From positions 310,001-374,000 of the forward strand of contig NZ_MPIY01000003.1 in NCBI RefSeq assembly GCF_001953355.1: a stretch of 64,000 nt of DNA, in the 5' to 3' direction. The stretch is from Polynucleobacter sphagniphilus. GTDB lineage: Bacteria > Pseudomonadota > Gammaproteobacteria > Burkholderiales > Burkholderiaceae. A program made the position numbers and the translations under genes. Below, piece by piece: positions 1 to 10,063 of the stretch (the first letter of the stretch is position 1; every line of letters begins with the position of its first letter). The notes beneath the pieces were generated by a model. That model made no database searches, had not been told where the DNA came from, and saw only the letters and a program-made list of their open reading frames with translations.

Positions 1-17
1 TTGAGTGGGCAAAAATC

Positions 18-758
18 TTAGCTGTCTGAGTAGGCGCTCGGATCAATCACCCGCATTTCATTCTCAATCCAGCTTTCAACTTCTTGATGGAGTTGACCGC
101 CAGTTTTACCAGCCGATGAAATAGCGGGGCCGATTGAGAAAATCACAGTGCCAGGTTTTTTTAGAAAACGATTCTTCGGCCAGCATCTACCTGCATTATG
201 CGCAATTGGGATGACAAAGGCTTCGGTTGCACTAGCCAGTCTGGCGCCACCTTTGCTATAAGGTTTATGAGTACCTGTGGCTGTTCTAGTGCCTTCAGGA
301 AATAACATGATCCATTTGCCTTCGGCCAAACGCTTGCGACCTTGATTGGCAACCGAGATGGCTGCAGTTTCTTTACTCGAGCGATTGATGTGAATCATCT
401 TTAGTAAAGCTAAGGCCCAGCCAAAAAAAGGAATCCAAAGCAATTCACGCTTAAAAACAAAACAAAGTTGTTTCGGTAGCAGGGCAATGTAGGCAATGGT
501 TTCGTAGGCTGACTGATGTTTGCTTAAAACTACTACTGGCTGGTCAAGCATTGCGTTCATATGCTGCATGCCGCGGATCTCATAACGAATATGGCAAAGG
601 TGCCATAGCAGCCAAATAACCACCTTATTCCAGAGGCCGATAAAGCGATAGCGATTTTCTGGGTTCAGAAATGGAAAAGCAATAAAACACAGCACCGACC
701 AAATGGGGGTGAAGATCACCAAAAAAATAGCGAATAGGATGGAGCGTAAATAAATCAT
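18..758 (-). CDS. plsC: 1-acyl-sn-glycerol-3-phosphate acyltransferase (PlsC family)
   Basis: Inner-membrane enzyme of 246 residues that acylates lysophosphatidate at the sn-2 position to give phosphatidate, the second acylation of phospholipid synthesis. An N-terminal hydrophobic segment (about residues 5-30) anchors it. The acyltransferase block I is H81-x4-E86, the HX4E variant of the family's HX4D motif, and block III FPEGTR lies at 153-158. It is the last gene of a minus-strand run glyQ-glyS-gmhB-plsC, with only 7 nt between it and gmhB, so it is probably co-transcribed. PlsC activity is inferred from motifs; a related lyso-lipid acyltransferase cannot be excluded. Confidence 0.9.
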   Translation of the reverse strand: MIYLRSILFAIFLVIFTPIWSVLCFIAFPFLNPENRYRFIGLWNKVVIWLLWHLCHIRYEIRGMQHMNAMLDQPVVVLSKHQSAYETIAYIALLPKQLCFVFKRELLWIPFFGWALALLKMIHINRSSKETAAISVANQGRKRLAEGKWIMLFPEGTRTATGTHKPYSKGGARLASATEAFVIPIAHNAGRCWPKNRFLKKPGTVIFSIGPAISSAGKTGGQLHQEVESWIENEMRVIDPSAYSDS

Positions 759-765
759 TTGTGTT

Positions 766-1338
766 TTAAGACTTCGTTCCTAAGAGTGTATTCGTAAAGG
801 CCAGTAGATCTTGATGAATTTCAGTGCCCTCTGGTAGACCCCCTTTTGACAGGGTTTTCTGGCCTTTGCCAGTGAGCACTAAATGGGGTGAGGCACCCAA
901 TGCTACCCCTGCCTGTAAATCTCGCAATGAATCTCCAACGATTGGTACGCCTGAGAGTGGGCTGTCACTGTCATTTTTTTTGTAATGTAGCGCTATTTGT
1001 TTCATGAGTCCTGGTAAGGGCTTTCGGCAATCACATTGCTGGGCATCGGTATGGGGACAGAAGAAAATACTATCTATCTGACCACCTAAAGGCTGCAGTA
1101 ATTTTTCCATTTTGTTATGCATAGCATCCAGATCATTCATACCAAAGAAACCCCTTGCTATACCGGATTGATTGGTGGCAATAGCGATTTGATAGCCCGC
1201 ATGATTGAGTAGGGCAATTGCTTCTAAGCTGCCTAGAAGCGGAATCCACTCATCACTGGATTTAACGTAGTCATCCCGATCCTCATTAATCACCCCGTCG
1301 CGATCGAGAATGATTAATTTATTGGTGTTACTACTCAT
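766..1338 (-). CDS. gmhB: D-glycero-beta-D-manno-heptose-1,7-bisphosphate 7-phosphatase
   Basis: HAD-superfamily phosphatase of 190 residues that removes the 7-phosphate during ADP-heptose synthesis for the LPS inner core. The HAD nucleophile motif is D12-x-D14 (LDRDGVIN), the acidic motif GDSLRD is at 135-140, and the zinc-binding loop typical of GmhB is visible as C94, H96, C102, C104 before RKP. The start codon overlaps the glyS stop by 4 nt (ATGA), indicating translational coupling. Its product feeds the heptosyltransferase encoded at 24781-25815 in this window. Confidence 0.93.
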   Translation of the reverse strand: MSSNTNKLIILDRDGVINEDRDDYVKSSDEWIPLLGSLEAIALLNHAGYQIAIATNQSGIARGFFGMNDLDAMHNKMEKLLQPLGGQIDSIFFCPHTDAQQCDCRKPLPGLMKQIALHYKKNDSDSPLSGVPIVGDSLRDLQAGVALGASPHLVLTGKGQKTLSKGGLPEGTEIHQDLLAFTNTLLGTKS

Positions 1339-3473
1339 GCTAATTTGCCGAGGTCGGCAATCAGATTCATTTTTTGGTGCAGTTGTTGCAGGAGTGCTAA
1401 GCGGTTATCGCGCAGCTCTGGATTGGGGTCCATTACCATGACATCAGCGAAGAATTGGTCAATAGGTTGGCTCAGCGCCACTAGTGCTTTTAAGAGCTCT
1501 ACAAATTGGCGCTGTTCATAGGCTAATGAGAGGGCTGGGCTGATATTTTCTAGGGCCTGATAGAGCGCGATCTCTGCCGGATTGTGCAAAAGGGCTTTGG
1601 AGCACATGGCAGGTATTGCAGTCGTTGTTTTCTTTAAGATGTTGCTGATGCGCTTATTAGCTGCTGCTAATTGGCTTGCTTCAGTCAGAGCATTGAATTC
1701 ACGCAAGGCAATTAAGCGATCAATGAGGTCATTTAACTGGGTAGGAGATTGAGAAAGTACGGCATCAATTTCAGCGCTAGTAAATGGCTTGCCCCCAACA
1801 GATTGATCTTTCAGGTAAGCACGCAAGCGATCCAGAATAAAGACATAGATGTCCTCAGCCTTGGCTTTTTCTTGTACGTCTTTTTGGGGAAACTGCGCTT
1901 TTGCAAGCTCAATGAGTTTAGGTAGATGGAGAGCAAGATTTTTTTCTAGCAAGAGGCGGCAAATACCTAGCGCATGACGACGTAGGGCGTACGGATCTTT
2001 ATCACCGGTTGGCGCTAAGCCTACTCCCCAAATGCCAACCAATGTTTCCAACTTATCGGCAATGGCCAAGATCGAGCCTGTTTGGGTTGTCGGCAATGCA
2101 TCTCCTGCAAAGCGGGGCATATAGTGCTCACTGCATGCGCTGGCTACTTCTGTATCCTCGCCATCGTGGGTGGCGTAGTAGCGCCCCATGATGCCTTGTA
2201 ATTCTGGGAACTCACCCACCATATCGGTCAGCAAATCAGTCTTAGCAATTTCCGCTGCACGATTAGCTAATTTGTCATCCACACCCAATTGTGTTGCGAT
2301 TCCGCTAGCAATGGCTTGCACGCGCAGGGTGCGATCTAATTGATTGCCGAGTTGATTGTGATAGACCACTTTACCCAGGTCCGCTACCCGCGCTGCGAGC
2401 GTACGCTTTTGATCTTGCTGAAAGAAAAAGCGCGCATCTGAAAGGCGGGGGCGCACAACGCGCTCATTACCAGAAATAATCGCTGCAGGTTTATCGGTTT
2501 GAATATTAGAAACAATTAAAAAACGATTGCGTAGCTTGCCTTGTTTATCCGTCAATGCAAAATACTTTTGATTGGTTTGCATAGTAAGGATCAGGCATTC
2601 CTGAGGTACTTCTAAGAATTCATTATCGAAATGGCACTCGTAAATAGCTGGCCACTCTACCAGGGCTGTTACTTCATCTAGTAGGCTATCAGGCATCAAT
2701 ACCAAATCATCGCCAGCCGCTTTTAATAGAGCAGTTTCAATAAATTGACGACGCTTGTTAAAGCTAGGCAATATTTTGGCATCCGCTTGCAAAGCAGATT
2801 CATATTGATCTGCTGATGCAATGGTGATGACGCCAGGGGCTAAGAAGCGGTGACCTTCAGTTTGATTGCTTGCATTAATTCCTAATGCGCTGATATTCAA
2901 AGAGTGATTGCCATGTAAGGCAATGATGCGATGAGCAGGACGCGCAAATTGAACATCAGCAAGTGCACCATTTTTTTGGAGCACTTGGTAGTGCATCATC
3001 TTGGCAATCGGTAGCTTATTCAAAGTTTGAATCAGTGCAGTTTGGGCCAAATCTTGCAGGGAGGCACCTTTGGCGGTGATATTGAGGTAGAGCGCTTCGT
3101 TCTTACCTTCACCTGATTTTTCTAGGGTGGCGATATCAATATCCGCATAGCCAAGTGCGCTTAATTTTTTGAGTAAAGGGGCAGTTGGTTTGCCATCAGC
3201 ATCAAAGGCAATACTGGTGGGCAATAATTTTTCTCTTACAGGGTAATCTGGGGCTTGACTCAGGACATGGCTAATATGCACTGCCAAGCGACGTGGTGTT
3301 GCATAACTGGTCACGATGGAATCGTCACCTGCTAAACCAGCATGCTTTAGGTGGCTGTAAATACCTTCGCTAAATGCATCACCTAAGCGGCGCAATGATT
3401 TTGGAGGCAGTTCCTCAGTAAATACTTCAATCAACAAATTGGCTGATGGGGAAAGCGTATTGGGTGTACTCAT
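1335..3473 (-). CDS. glyS: Glycyl-tRNA synthetase beta subunit
   Basis: Beta subunit (712 residues) of the alpha2beta2 bacterial glycyl-tRNA synthetase; it carries tRNA-binding and the C-terminal anticodon-binding region and works with the alpha subunit encoded just upstream. The open frame extends 54 codons further upstream to 3635, but that extension runs inside glyQ and has no family similarity; the ATG at 3473 gives the usual N-terminus (LLIEVFTEELPPKSLRR) and family length. It lies 16 nt after glyQ and overlaps gmhB by 4 nt. Confidence 0.95.
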   Translation of the reverse strand: MSTPNTLSPSANLLIEVFTEELPPKSLRRLGDAFSEGIYSHLKHAGLAGDDSIVTSYATPRRLAVHISHVLSQAPDYPVREKLLPTSIAFDADGKPTAPLLKKLSALGYADIDIATLEKSGEGKNEALYLNITAKGASLQDLAQTALIQTLNKLPIAKMMHYQVLQKNGALADVQFARPAHRIIALHGNHSLNISALGINASNQTEGHRFLAPGVITIASADQYESALQADAKILPSFNKRRQFIETALLKAAGDDLVLMPDSLLDEVTALVEWPAIYECHFDNEFLEVPQECLILTMQTNQKYFALTDKQGKLRNRFLIVSNIQTDKPAAIISGNERVVRPRLSDARFFFQQDQKRTLAARVADLGKVVYHNQLGNQLDRTLRVQAIASGIATQLGVDDKLANRAAEIAKTDLLTDMVGEFPELQGIMGRYYATHDGEDTEVASACSEHYMPRFAGDALPTTQTGSILAIADKLETLVGIWGVGLAPTGDKDPYALRRHALGICRLLLEKNLALHLPKLIELAKAQFPQKDVQEKAKAEDIYVFILDRLRAYLKDQSVGGKPFTSAEIDAVLSQSPTQLNDLIDRLIALREFNALTEASQLAAANKRISNILKKTTTAIPAMCSKALLHNPAEIALYQALENISPALSLAYEQRQFVELLKALVALSQPIDQFFADVMVMDPNPELRDNRLALLQQLHQKMNLIADLGKLA

Positions 3474-3489
3474 ATTTAGATGGCGGTGC

Positions 3490-4374
3490 TTAAGCGATAG
3501 CTTTGGGTTGGCACATTGGGAATCCCAGCTTTTCTCGAGATTCAAAGTAAGCTTGTGCAACTGCGCGGGAGAGATTCCGAATACGGCCAATATAGGCTGC
3601 ACGTTCGGTAACGGAGATTGCGCCGCGTGCATCAAGCAAATTGAAGGTATGCGCTGCTTTTAAAACCATTTCATAAGCTGGTAATGCCAAAGGTACTTCC
3701 ATGAGGCGCTTAGCTTCGCTCTCATAGTTTGAGAAGTTTGCAAATAACAAATCAGTATTGGAATGTTCGAAGTTGTAGCAAGACTGCTCTACTTCGTTCT
3801 GGTGATACACATCACCATAGGTAATGCCATCGGCCCACACAAGATCGTAGACGTTAGAGCAGTTTTGGATATACATGGCCAAGCGCTCAATACCGTAAGT
3901 AATTTCGCCCAGTACCGGCTTGCAATCTAAACCACCTACTTGCTGGAAGTAGGTAAATTGGGTTACTTCCATGCCGTTCAGCCAAACTTCCCAGCCCAGT
4001 CCCCAGGCGCCTAAAGTAGGGTTCTCCCAGTCGTCCTCAACAAAACGCACATCGTTTTCTTTGAGATCTAAGCCCAAGGCGGCCAATGAACCTAGGTACA
4101 GTTCAAGAATATTTTCGGGTGCTGGCTTAAGCACAACCTGATATTGGTAGTAGTGCTGCAAGCGATTTGGGTTCTCGCCATAGCGCCCATCTTTGGGTCG
4201 ACGCGATGGCTGGACATAGGCTGCTTTCCAAGGCTCTGGGCCGATAGCGCGTAAGAAGGTGGCTGTATGAGATGTACCGGCACCGACCTCGAGATCGATA
4301 GGTTGCAAAAGGGCGCAACCTTGTTGGTCCCAGTAGTCTTGAAGTTTGAGAATGATTTGCTGAAATGTGAGCAT
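3490..4374 (-). CDS. glyQ: Glycyl-tRNA synthetase alpha subunit
   Basis: Catalytic alpha subunit (294 residues) of heterotetrameric glycyl-tRNA synthetase, making glycyl-adenylate and charging tRNA-Gly together with GlyS. The sequence is full-length and highly conserved, starting [15 protein letters not shown] and containing the strongly conserved [19 protein letters not shown] block around residues 74-92. It lies 49 nt downstream of lnt and directly before glyS, the classic bacterial arrangement. Confidence 0.97.
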   Translation of the reverse strand: MLTFQQIILKLQDYWDQQGCALLQPIDLEVGAGTSHTATFLRAIGPEPWKAAYVQPSRRPKDGRYGENPNRLQHYYQYQVVLKPAPENILELYLGSLAALGLDLKENDVRFVEDDWENPTLGAWGLGWEVWLNGMEVTQFTYFQQVGGLDCKPVLGEITYGIERLAMYIQNCSNVYDLVWADGITYGDVYHQNEVEQSCYNFEHSNTDLLFANFSNYESEAKRLMEVPLALPAYEMVLKAAHTFNLLDARGAISVTERAAYIGRIRNLSRAVAQAYFESREKLGFPMCQPKAIA

Positions 4375-4423
4375 GATTAACCTAGCTAAGCCATTGATTT
4401 TACATGGCTAAGACAGCAAAGCT

Positions 4424-5932
4424 TTAAAAGCGTTTTTGCCGAATAAAGCCTAAAACAAGCAGAAGGCAAGCCAAACTCAAAATAGGGGCATTACCCCAGC
4501 GGACATAAGGCGTTTTGCCGCTGTAGGCCTGTAATTTTGCGCTTAAGGTCGCTTGGGTAAATTGCGGTAGTTCCGCTAAAACCCGACCATCAGGACCTAA
4601 AACTGCTGTCACCCCGGTATTAGTGGCTCTGAGTGCCGGTAAACCAGTCTCAAGAGAGCGCAACTGGGAAAGGCGTAATTGCTGGGTAGGGGCCTGAGAA
4701 GCTCCAAACCAGGCTAAATTGGTCATATTAATTAATAGGTTGGCTTCTTGATCTGAATTGCGCAGGCGAGTTGCCAACTCACCGCCAAATACATCCTCAT
4801 AGCAAATCGTAATGGCTGCATAAAGCGGTTCTTCATTCTGTCTGGCGATACGGAATAGGGGTTGATTGGTGGGGCCGCGTGCGAAATCACTTAAGGGCAC
4901 GCTAAATGCATTCACGAACCAGCGAAAGCCCGGTGGGATGAATTCTCCAAAGGGCACAAGGTGGGATTTGTCATAGCGATAAGGTGGGTTGTGATCACTC
5001 AGTCCAAGTGCGCGATTTGAAAACTCTCGGCCATCAGGCGGATTTTCATGGTAACCAATCGCCCCAAATAGAAGGGTACTGTGGTTTTCATTGGCTAAGT
5101 CTTGTAAACGATCTAAGGTGCCTATGGGCAGGCTCATTTCAGGCCAGGGAAGCGAAGTCTCTGGCGAGACAACCAGCTGGGCCTGTGAATGGATCATTGC
5201 ATTTTCATAAAACTGTATTTGCCTAAACATACCTTCACGACTAAAGACAAGGTGTTGGGCAAAGTTTCCTTGAATCAGTTCAATGCTGAGGGGTTCGCCG
5301 GTTGGCTTGGTAAAAGCCCACAAACCTGGGAGCTGTGAAAGTACTGTAAGGCTGAGAGCAAAAACCAGGAGTCCACGTACATTTTTTCGTAATTGCAATA
5401 GTTGCCAGGAGCTCAACACGACAAAGAAGGTACAACCCAAGCCCCCTAAATATGGAGCGATGGATGCAAAGGGTCCATGTACCTGTGTTTCGGCAAGTCC
5501 GAGCCAGGGAAATCCAGTAAATAAAACGTTGCGCACATACTCAGCCAGTACCCAGCTAGCCCCAAGAATTAAACCTAAGATGGGTGATTTTCTGTAATAG
5601 AAAATAGGCAAGCAGGCGAGTACAAAAAATAATGTTGTGTAAGAGGAGAGTAAGAACACTGCAGCAGCGGAAAGGATGGGGTTCATCCCTCCAACATCAT
5701 GCAGGCTGATATAGATCCACCACAGTCCGCACACGAAATACCCGAGCGCAAAGGAGGCCGATGCCGTAAGGTGAGTTTTAAGTGAGATTGCTGGTAACTT
5801 AGCTAATTGCCAAAAAATAAAACCCAAAATAGGAATTTGTAGCCAGCCACCAAGAGGCAACTCGGCAGCCCCCGCCAAGATTGCACCTGAGATAAACAGG
5901 GTGATCAATGTTGTGGTGAGTTTGTGCTTCAT
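4424..5932 (-). CDS. lnt: Apolipoprotein N-acyltransferase
   Basis: Inner-membrane enzyme that adds the third (N-linked) acyl chain to the lipoprotein N-terminal cysteine, completing lipoprotein maturation. About six hydrophobic N-terminal segments precede a periplasmic nitrilase-like domain with the catalytic triad E258 (in SPETSLPWPE), K322 (YDKSHLVPFGEF) and C377 (TICYEDVFG), and a final membrane segment. I chose the ATG at 5932 (502 residues); an in-frame TTG at 5956 overlaps the corC stop by 4 nt and would add eight residues, so the start is not certain. Follows corC, as in many proteobacteria. Confidence 0.93.
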   Translation of the reverse strand: MKHKLTTTLITLFISGAILAGAAELPLGGWLQIPILGFIFWQLAKLPAISLKTHLTASASFALGYFVCGLWWIYISLHDVGGMNPILSAAAVFLLSSYTTLFFVLACLPIFYYRKSPILGLILGASWVLAEYVRNVLFTGFPWLGLAETQVHGPFASIAPYLGGLGCTFFVVLSSWQLLQLRKNVRGLLVFALSLTVLSQLPGLWAFTKPTGEPLSIELIQGNFAQHLVFSREGMFRQIQFYENAMIHSQAQLVVSPETSLPWPEMSLPIGTLDRLQDLANENHSTLLFGAIGYHENPPDGREFSNRALGLSDHNPPYRYDKSHLVPFGEFIPPGFRWFVNAFSVPLSDFARGPTNQPLFRIARQNEEPLYAAITICYEDVFGGELATRLRNSDQEANLLINMTNLAWFGASQAPTQQLRLSQLRSLETGLPALRATNTGVTAVLGPDGRVLAELPQFTQATLSAKLQAYSGKTPYVRWGNAPILSLACLLLVLGFIRQKRF

Positions 5933-5952
5933 GAACTGCCCATCTAGCGAGC

Positions 5953-6798
5953 TCAATCTGGGTTAACTTTTTTAGGAATCTGCCGAGCCAACAAGATGTG
6001 AATTTGGCGCGGATCAGCTCGCTGCACTTCAAATGCAATCCCATCCATCTCAATGAGTTCACCCATCTTTGGTACACGACCAAGATGCTGAATGACTAAG
6101 CCAGCCACAGTTTCAATGCCATCATCTTGGAAGTTGGTTCCCAGCATCTCATTAAATTGCTCAAGCTCCGTGATGCCTTTTACACGGATATCACCATTGT
6201 CTAAGGCAATCAGGTTATCGGCCTCTTCATCAATGTCATGCTCGTCTTCTATGTCGCCCACGATTTGCTCTAGAACATCTTCAATCGTAATAATTCCTGC
6301 AACGCCGCTATATTCATCAACCACAATTGCTAGGTGATTGCGATTGTCTTTAAAGTCACGCAAGAGCACGCTCAGACGCTTTGATTCGGGAATAAATACT
6401 GCAGGTCGCAACCAGTCGCGTACTTGAAAATCTTCCTCGCTCGAATGGCGCAATAAGTCTTTTGCCAGTAAGGTTCCAATCACATTGTCTCGGCTGCCGT
6501 CGAATACTGGAAAGCGCGAGTGCGCTGCTGCAATCACATTTTTAATGATTTCGCTAAGGGGTAGATTGATATCGATCCAATCAATTTGGGCGCGTGGCAC
6601 CAAAATATCACGAGCACATAATTGCCCCACTTGAAACACACCCTCAATCATCGAGAGTGCATCAACATCAATCAGCCCTTCCGTTTGGGCCTCTCTGAGA
6701 GTGTGAATGAGCTCTTGGCGACGCTCTGCTGCGCTGGTGGGTTGAGGCGTTAGAAACTCAGTCAGTCGTTCTAGTAGGGATTTAGCGGGGTCAGGCAT
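5953..6798 (-). CDS. corC: CorC/HlyC-family transporter-associated protein with CBS domains
   Basis: Soluble CBS-pair protein of 281 residues (YbeX/CorC type), associated in this family with magnesium/cobalt efflux. Two CBS motifs span roughly residues 69-190, including the repeated pattern of a short helix and IPESKRLSVLLRDF; the C-terminal CorC_HlyC domain covers about 205-275. It lacks the membrane DUF21 domain found in longer relatives, so it is the short YbeX form. It sits between ybeY and lnt, the conserved order of this ribosome/RNA-linked cluster, so a role beyond metal efflux is possible. Confidence 0.88.
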   Translation of the reverse strand: MPDPAKSLLERLTEFLTPQPTSAAERRQELIHTLREAQTEGLIDVDALSMIEGVFQVGQLCARDILVPRAQIDWIDINLPLSEIIKNVIAAAHSRFPVFDGSRDNVIGTLLAKDLLRHSSEEDFQVRDWLRPAVFIPESKRLSVLLRDFKDNRNHLAIVVDEYSGVAGIITIEDVLEQIVGDIEDEHDIDEEADNLIALDNGDIRVKGITELEQFNEMLGTNFQDDGIETVAGLVIQHLGRVPKMGELIEMDGIAFEVQRADPRQIHILLARQIPKKVNPD

Positions 6799-6849
6799 CT
6801 TGGAAGAATAGCTTAGAAATAGGTTAACTTGATGAAAGGCGATGGCTTC

Positions 6850-7320
6850 TTAGATGGCAAGGGGTAAATAGGGGTTTGTAAAACCCAAATCTCGCAGAAT
6901 CTTGATTTCCAGCTTTTCCATCTTCAAAGCTTCGCGATCATGCTCATGGTCATGGCCTTGAGCATGGAGACAGCCATGAATCACCAAGTGGGCGAGATGC
7001 GCTTTGAGGGTTTTTTGTTGCTCTCGAGCTTCTTTCTGAATGACGGGTAGGCAAAGAACAATGTCAGCTAGCAACTCTTTTTTGGAAAGCTCGTATGGAA
7101 AGGTCAAAACATTCGTTGCTTTATCTTTATTCCGAAATGCACTATTGAGTTTTTTGCCTTCTGCCGCATTGACAAAGCGCAAGGTGATCAATCCAGAAAG
7201 TTTGCAAGCCTGCTGTACCCACTTTTTCATCAGCGTAGTGGAGATAACTTGGGTTAATTTTTTCTCAAGTGCGGGGCTACCATATTGAATTTCAATAGCA
7301 AGTTTGGCTTCAGTTTTCAT
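6850..7320 (-). CDS. ybeY: Endoribonuclease YbeY (rRNA maturation factor)
   Basis: Single-strand-specific metallo-endoribonuclease of 156 residues needed for 16S rRNA 3'-end maturation and ribosome quality control. The zinc triad HGxLHxxGxDH is visible as H115, H119 and H125. The ATG at 7320 overlaps the end of miaB by 11 nt; a GTG at 7338 in the same frame would add six residues and is less likely. phoH (ybeZ), which normally separates miaB from ybeY, is absent here. Confidence 0.93.
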   Translation of the reverse strand: MKTEAKLAIEIQYGSPALEKKLTQVISTTLMKKWVQQACKLSGLITLRFVNAAEGKKLNSAFRNKDKATNVLTFPYELSKKELLADIVLCLPVIQKEAREQQKTLKAHLAHLVIHGCLHAQGHDHEHDREALKMEKLEIKILRDLGFTNPYLPLAI

Positions 7321-8656
7321 AGGCAAGAGCTGGCTCACCGCGCAGGGTGTAATTGAGAACCTCGGTAATGTTAACGTCGATCATTTGGCCAATCCATGAG
7401 TCGATATTGTTTGTAGGAGCAGCAATATGAATGACGCGATTGTTGGCTGAGCGACCTTGCAGATTTACACCATCTTTTGCGAGACCTTCAATTAAGATTT
7501 TTTCTGCATTACCGAGCATCCCTTTGCTGATGGCAGTCGCTTGCGATTCGACTAAAGCCAGCAAAGTTTGTAGACGCTTTAGCTTCACTTCATAAGGAGT
7601 GTCATCAGCTAAGTTTGCGGCGGGTGTGCCAGGGCGCGGGCTAAAGATAAAGCAAAAGCTATTGTCGAACTGAAGCTCTTGCACCATCTTTAATAATTTT
7701 TCGAAATCGGCCTCTGTCTCGCCAGGAAAGCCCACAATGAAATCACTCGATAGAGTAAGGTCTGGTCGGACTGCACGCATTTTGCGGATGATGCTTTTAT
7801 ATTCCAATGCCGTATATCCACGCTTCATTGCTGAAAGAATGGTGTCCGACCCATGTTGCACAGGTAAGTGGAGGTGGCTGACTAACTTCGGCACTTTGGC
7901 ATACACATCAATTAAGCGTTGCGTAAATTCTTTTGGGTGGCTGGTAGTAAACCGAATGCGCTCTACCCCAGGAATCTCTGCAATGTATTCAATTAGCAAG
8001 GCAAAGTCAGCGATCTCTTCTGTGCCACCCATCTTACCCAAATATGCATTGACGTTTTGACCAAGCAGCACAATTTCTTTAACGCCTTGCGCTGCTAGTC
8101 CTGCTACTTCAGTGAGTACATCATCGAATGGGCGTGAGACTTCTTCCCCACGAGTGTATGGAACCACGCAGTAACTGCAATATTTAGAGCAACCTTCCAT
8201 GATCGATACATAAGCCGACCCCTTAGTTTGGCGAGAAGCGGGCAGGTGATCAAACTTTTCAATTTCAGGAAAAGAAATATCTATTTGAGGTACGCCGGTC
8301 TTTTGACGATCGGCAATTAAATCGGCGAGGCGATGCAATGTTTGGGGACCAAAAACGACGTCAACATAGGGTGCTCGGCTAATAATTTGCTGACCCTCTT
8401 GACTGGCTACGCAGCCACCAACGCCAATCAGTAAATGAGGCTTTGTTTTTTTCAGTTCACGCAAGCGCCCCAGATCTGAAAATACTTTGTCTTCTGCTTT
8501 TTCGCGAATTGAGCAGGTATTAAGTAGAACAATATCTGCATCCTCGGGGGTGTCGGTTGTTTCCATACCAGAATCAGCATGGAGGAGGTCGGCCATTTTT
8601 CCCGAGTCGTACTCGTTCATTTGACAGCCGAAGGTTTTGATATAGAGCTTTTTCAT
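7310..8656 (-). CDS. miaB: tRNA-2-methylthio-N6-dimethylallyladenosine synthase
   Basis: Radical-SAM methylthiotransferase (448 residues) that adds the 2-methylthio group to i6A37 of tRNAs reading UNN codons. The N-terminal domain binds the auxiliary 4Fe-4S cluster through C11, C48 and C82; the radical-SAM cluster ligands are C156-x3-C160-x2-C163 (CSKYCSYC); a C-terminal TRAM domain follows. Full family length. First gene of the cluster miaB-ybeY-corC-lnt; its end overlaps the start of ybeY. Confidence 0.96.
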   Translation of the reverse strand: MKKLYIKTFGCQMNEYDSGKMADLLHADSGMETTDTPEDADIVLLNTCSIREKAEDKVFSDLGRLRELKKTKPHLLIGVGGCVASQEGQQIISRAPYVDVVFGPQTLHRLADLIADRQKTGVPQIDISFPEIEKFDHLPASRQTKGSAYVSIMEGCSKYCSYCVVPYTRGEEVSRPFDDVLTEVAGLAAQGVKEIVLLGQNVNAYLGKMGGTEEIADFALLIEYIAEIPGVERIRFTTSHPKEFTQRLIDVYAKVPKLVSHLHLPVQHGSDTILSAMKRGYTALEYKSIIRKMRAVRPDLTLSSDFIVGFPGETEADFEKLLKMVQELQFDNSFCFIFSPRPGTPAANLADDTPYEVKLKRLQTLLALVESQATAISKGMLGNAEKILIEGLAKDGVNLQGRSANNRVIHIAAPTNNIDSWIGQMIDVNITEVLNYTLRGEPALAYEN

Positions 8657-8714
8657 ATGCCGTTCTCAGGTTTATAGCTGGGGGCCAAGCTCAGATTTTA
8701 CGTGATAAGCACTC

Positions 8715-9977
8715 TTACATGAGGCGGTAAACCAAAATCGTCACGATAGTAGGGGGCAAAGCGGCTAGCAAGAGCAGGCTTGCTGAAACCGCAGCGTTAG
8801 GAAAGTAGTTGCGCAAAATGGCAATTCCTGCAGGATTTGGGGCATTGGCGATCACTGTGAGTCCGCCGCCTGCAACTGCCCCTCCGACTAAGGCAAGCTT
8901 AAATTCAGCAGAAGTACCAGTAACCAGAGAGCCTAAATAAGTCAGCGCAGCATTATCTGTAATGGCCGTTAAAGCCATACTGCCATAAAACACAGCAGTT
9001 GGGCTCATGTTTTCTAGGATGGGTTGCAGCCACCAACTTTGGAGCGCGCCTAACACTACTAGGCCTGCAAGGAAGAATCCAACCAAGAGAGCCTCTTTCA
9101 AAATCAGGCGACTCTGAAATTTTGGATAGGCAGTGGTGTAGCCGATAAAAAAGAGTAGGAGCCACATAAAAATCACTGGATCATGGGCAAAGTAAACCAC
9201 GCCAAATAAAAATAATAGGTGAATCAAAATCACCGTTAGAGGTATCTGCGCAGTGTGATCCCCTGTTTCTGGTGCAATCAGTTGCTTATGAAACAGGAGG
9301 GTAATTGCAAATGCATTAATAAAAATAGCAATGATTGACTCTAGGCCAAAATGAGCAAACATGAATGCCGAACTCCATTCCCAGGCTGTGGCAACCATGA
9401 GTACAGGAGGCGCGGCAAAATTAGTGAGCGTGCCGCCAATAGAGATGTTTACAAATAAAACACCCAATGTGCCAAACAGTAAAGCCTTTGAGCATTGATG
9501 GCGATATACCAGGTCACGTAATAGGAACGCTGCCAAAGTCATGGCGGCAGGTTCTGTAATGAGGGAGCCAAGCAGCGGGGTAATAAATAGGGTTAGAAAA
9601 TAGAGCGTAGGCGCTTTTTTGGTACGCAAAACTAATTGAATGACTCTTGAGAAGCCATATAAGATTTGTGTAGCTGCTTGTAGTATGGGTTTGCTGCCAG
9701 CCACAATCATGATCGCAAATACAAAGAGGGGTTCTGTGTAATTGCGGGTGTTTAAATAGTGCTTCGCAGTCGATAAATCATCAACAAAGCAGATGTATAT
9801 GGCAAGAACAGCTGCCCAGAATCCAAAAACGATTTCGACTTCACCCAGCAAGTGCCATAAGCCGGCATGTCTGGGTGATTTGCTGGCCAGGGTTTCAAAA
9901 TAACCAGTACAGAAGGTGTGTATGACGGCAATAGCAAAAATAATACTGGCGCCAAGTTCAGTCGGGGTAAAGTTCAT
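8715..9977 (-). CDS. Putative Na+/H+ antiporter family membrane protein
   Basis: Polytopic membrane protein of 420 residues with about ten to twelve hydrophobic segments. It resembles the bacterial 'putative Na+/H+ antiporter' family (formerly a DUF), with conserved polar stretches inside membrane segments such as SLITEPAAMTLAAFLLRD (about 145-162), GGTLTNFAAPP and the C-terminal ITDNAALTYLGSLV and IANAPNPAG. Those paired Asn/Asp-rich elements resemble ion-coupled transporters of the IT superfamily. Ion specificity is inferred from family naming only. It stands alone, 58 nt upstream of the miaB start on the same strand. Confidence 0.75.
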   Translation of the reverse strand: MNFTPTELGASIIFAIAVIHTFCTGYFETLASKSPRHAGLWHLLGEVEIVFGFWAAVLAIYICFVDDLSTAKHYLNTRNYTEPLFVFAIMIVAGSKPILQAATQILYGFSRVIQLVLRTKKAPTLYFLTLFITPLLGSLITEPAAMTLAAFLLRDLVYRHQCSKALLFGTLGVLFVNISIGGTLTNFAAPPVLMVATAWEWSSAFMFAHFGLESIIAIFINAFAITLLFHKQLIAPETGDHTAQIPLTVILIHLLFLFGVVYFAHDPVIFMWLLLFFIGYTTAYPKFQSRLILKEALLVGFFLAGLVVLGALQSWWLQPILENMSPTAVFYGSMALTAITDNAALTYLGSLVTGTSAEFKLALVGGAVAGGGLTVIANAPNPAGIAILRNYFPNAAVSASLLLLAALPPTIVTILVYRLM

Positions 9978-10063
9978 AAAGGCATAGTATCAGGAGCAAG
10001 GTTTAGGTAAATAACCTTATGATTTATCAAACATTAATGAAGCTATCAGCAATGGAGACAAAA

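Noticed and set aside
3474..3635. 54-codon N-terminal extension of glyS
   Set aside because: Falls inside glyQ and lacks family similarity; ATG 3473 gives the normal start.
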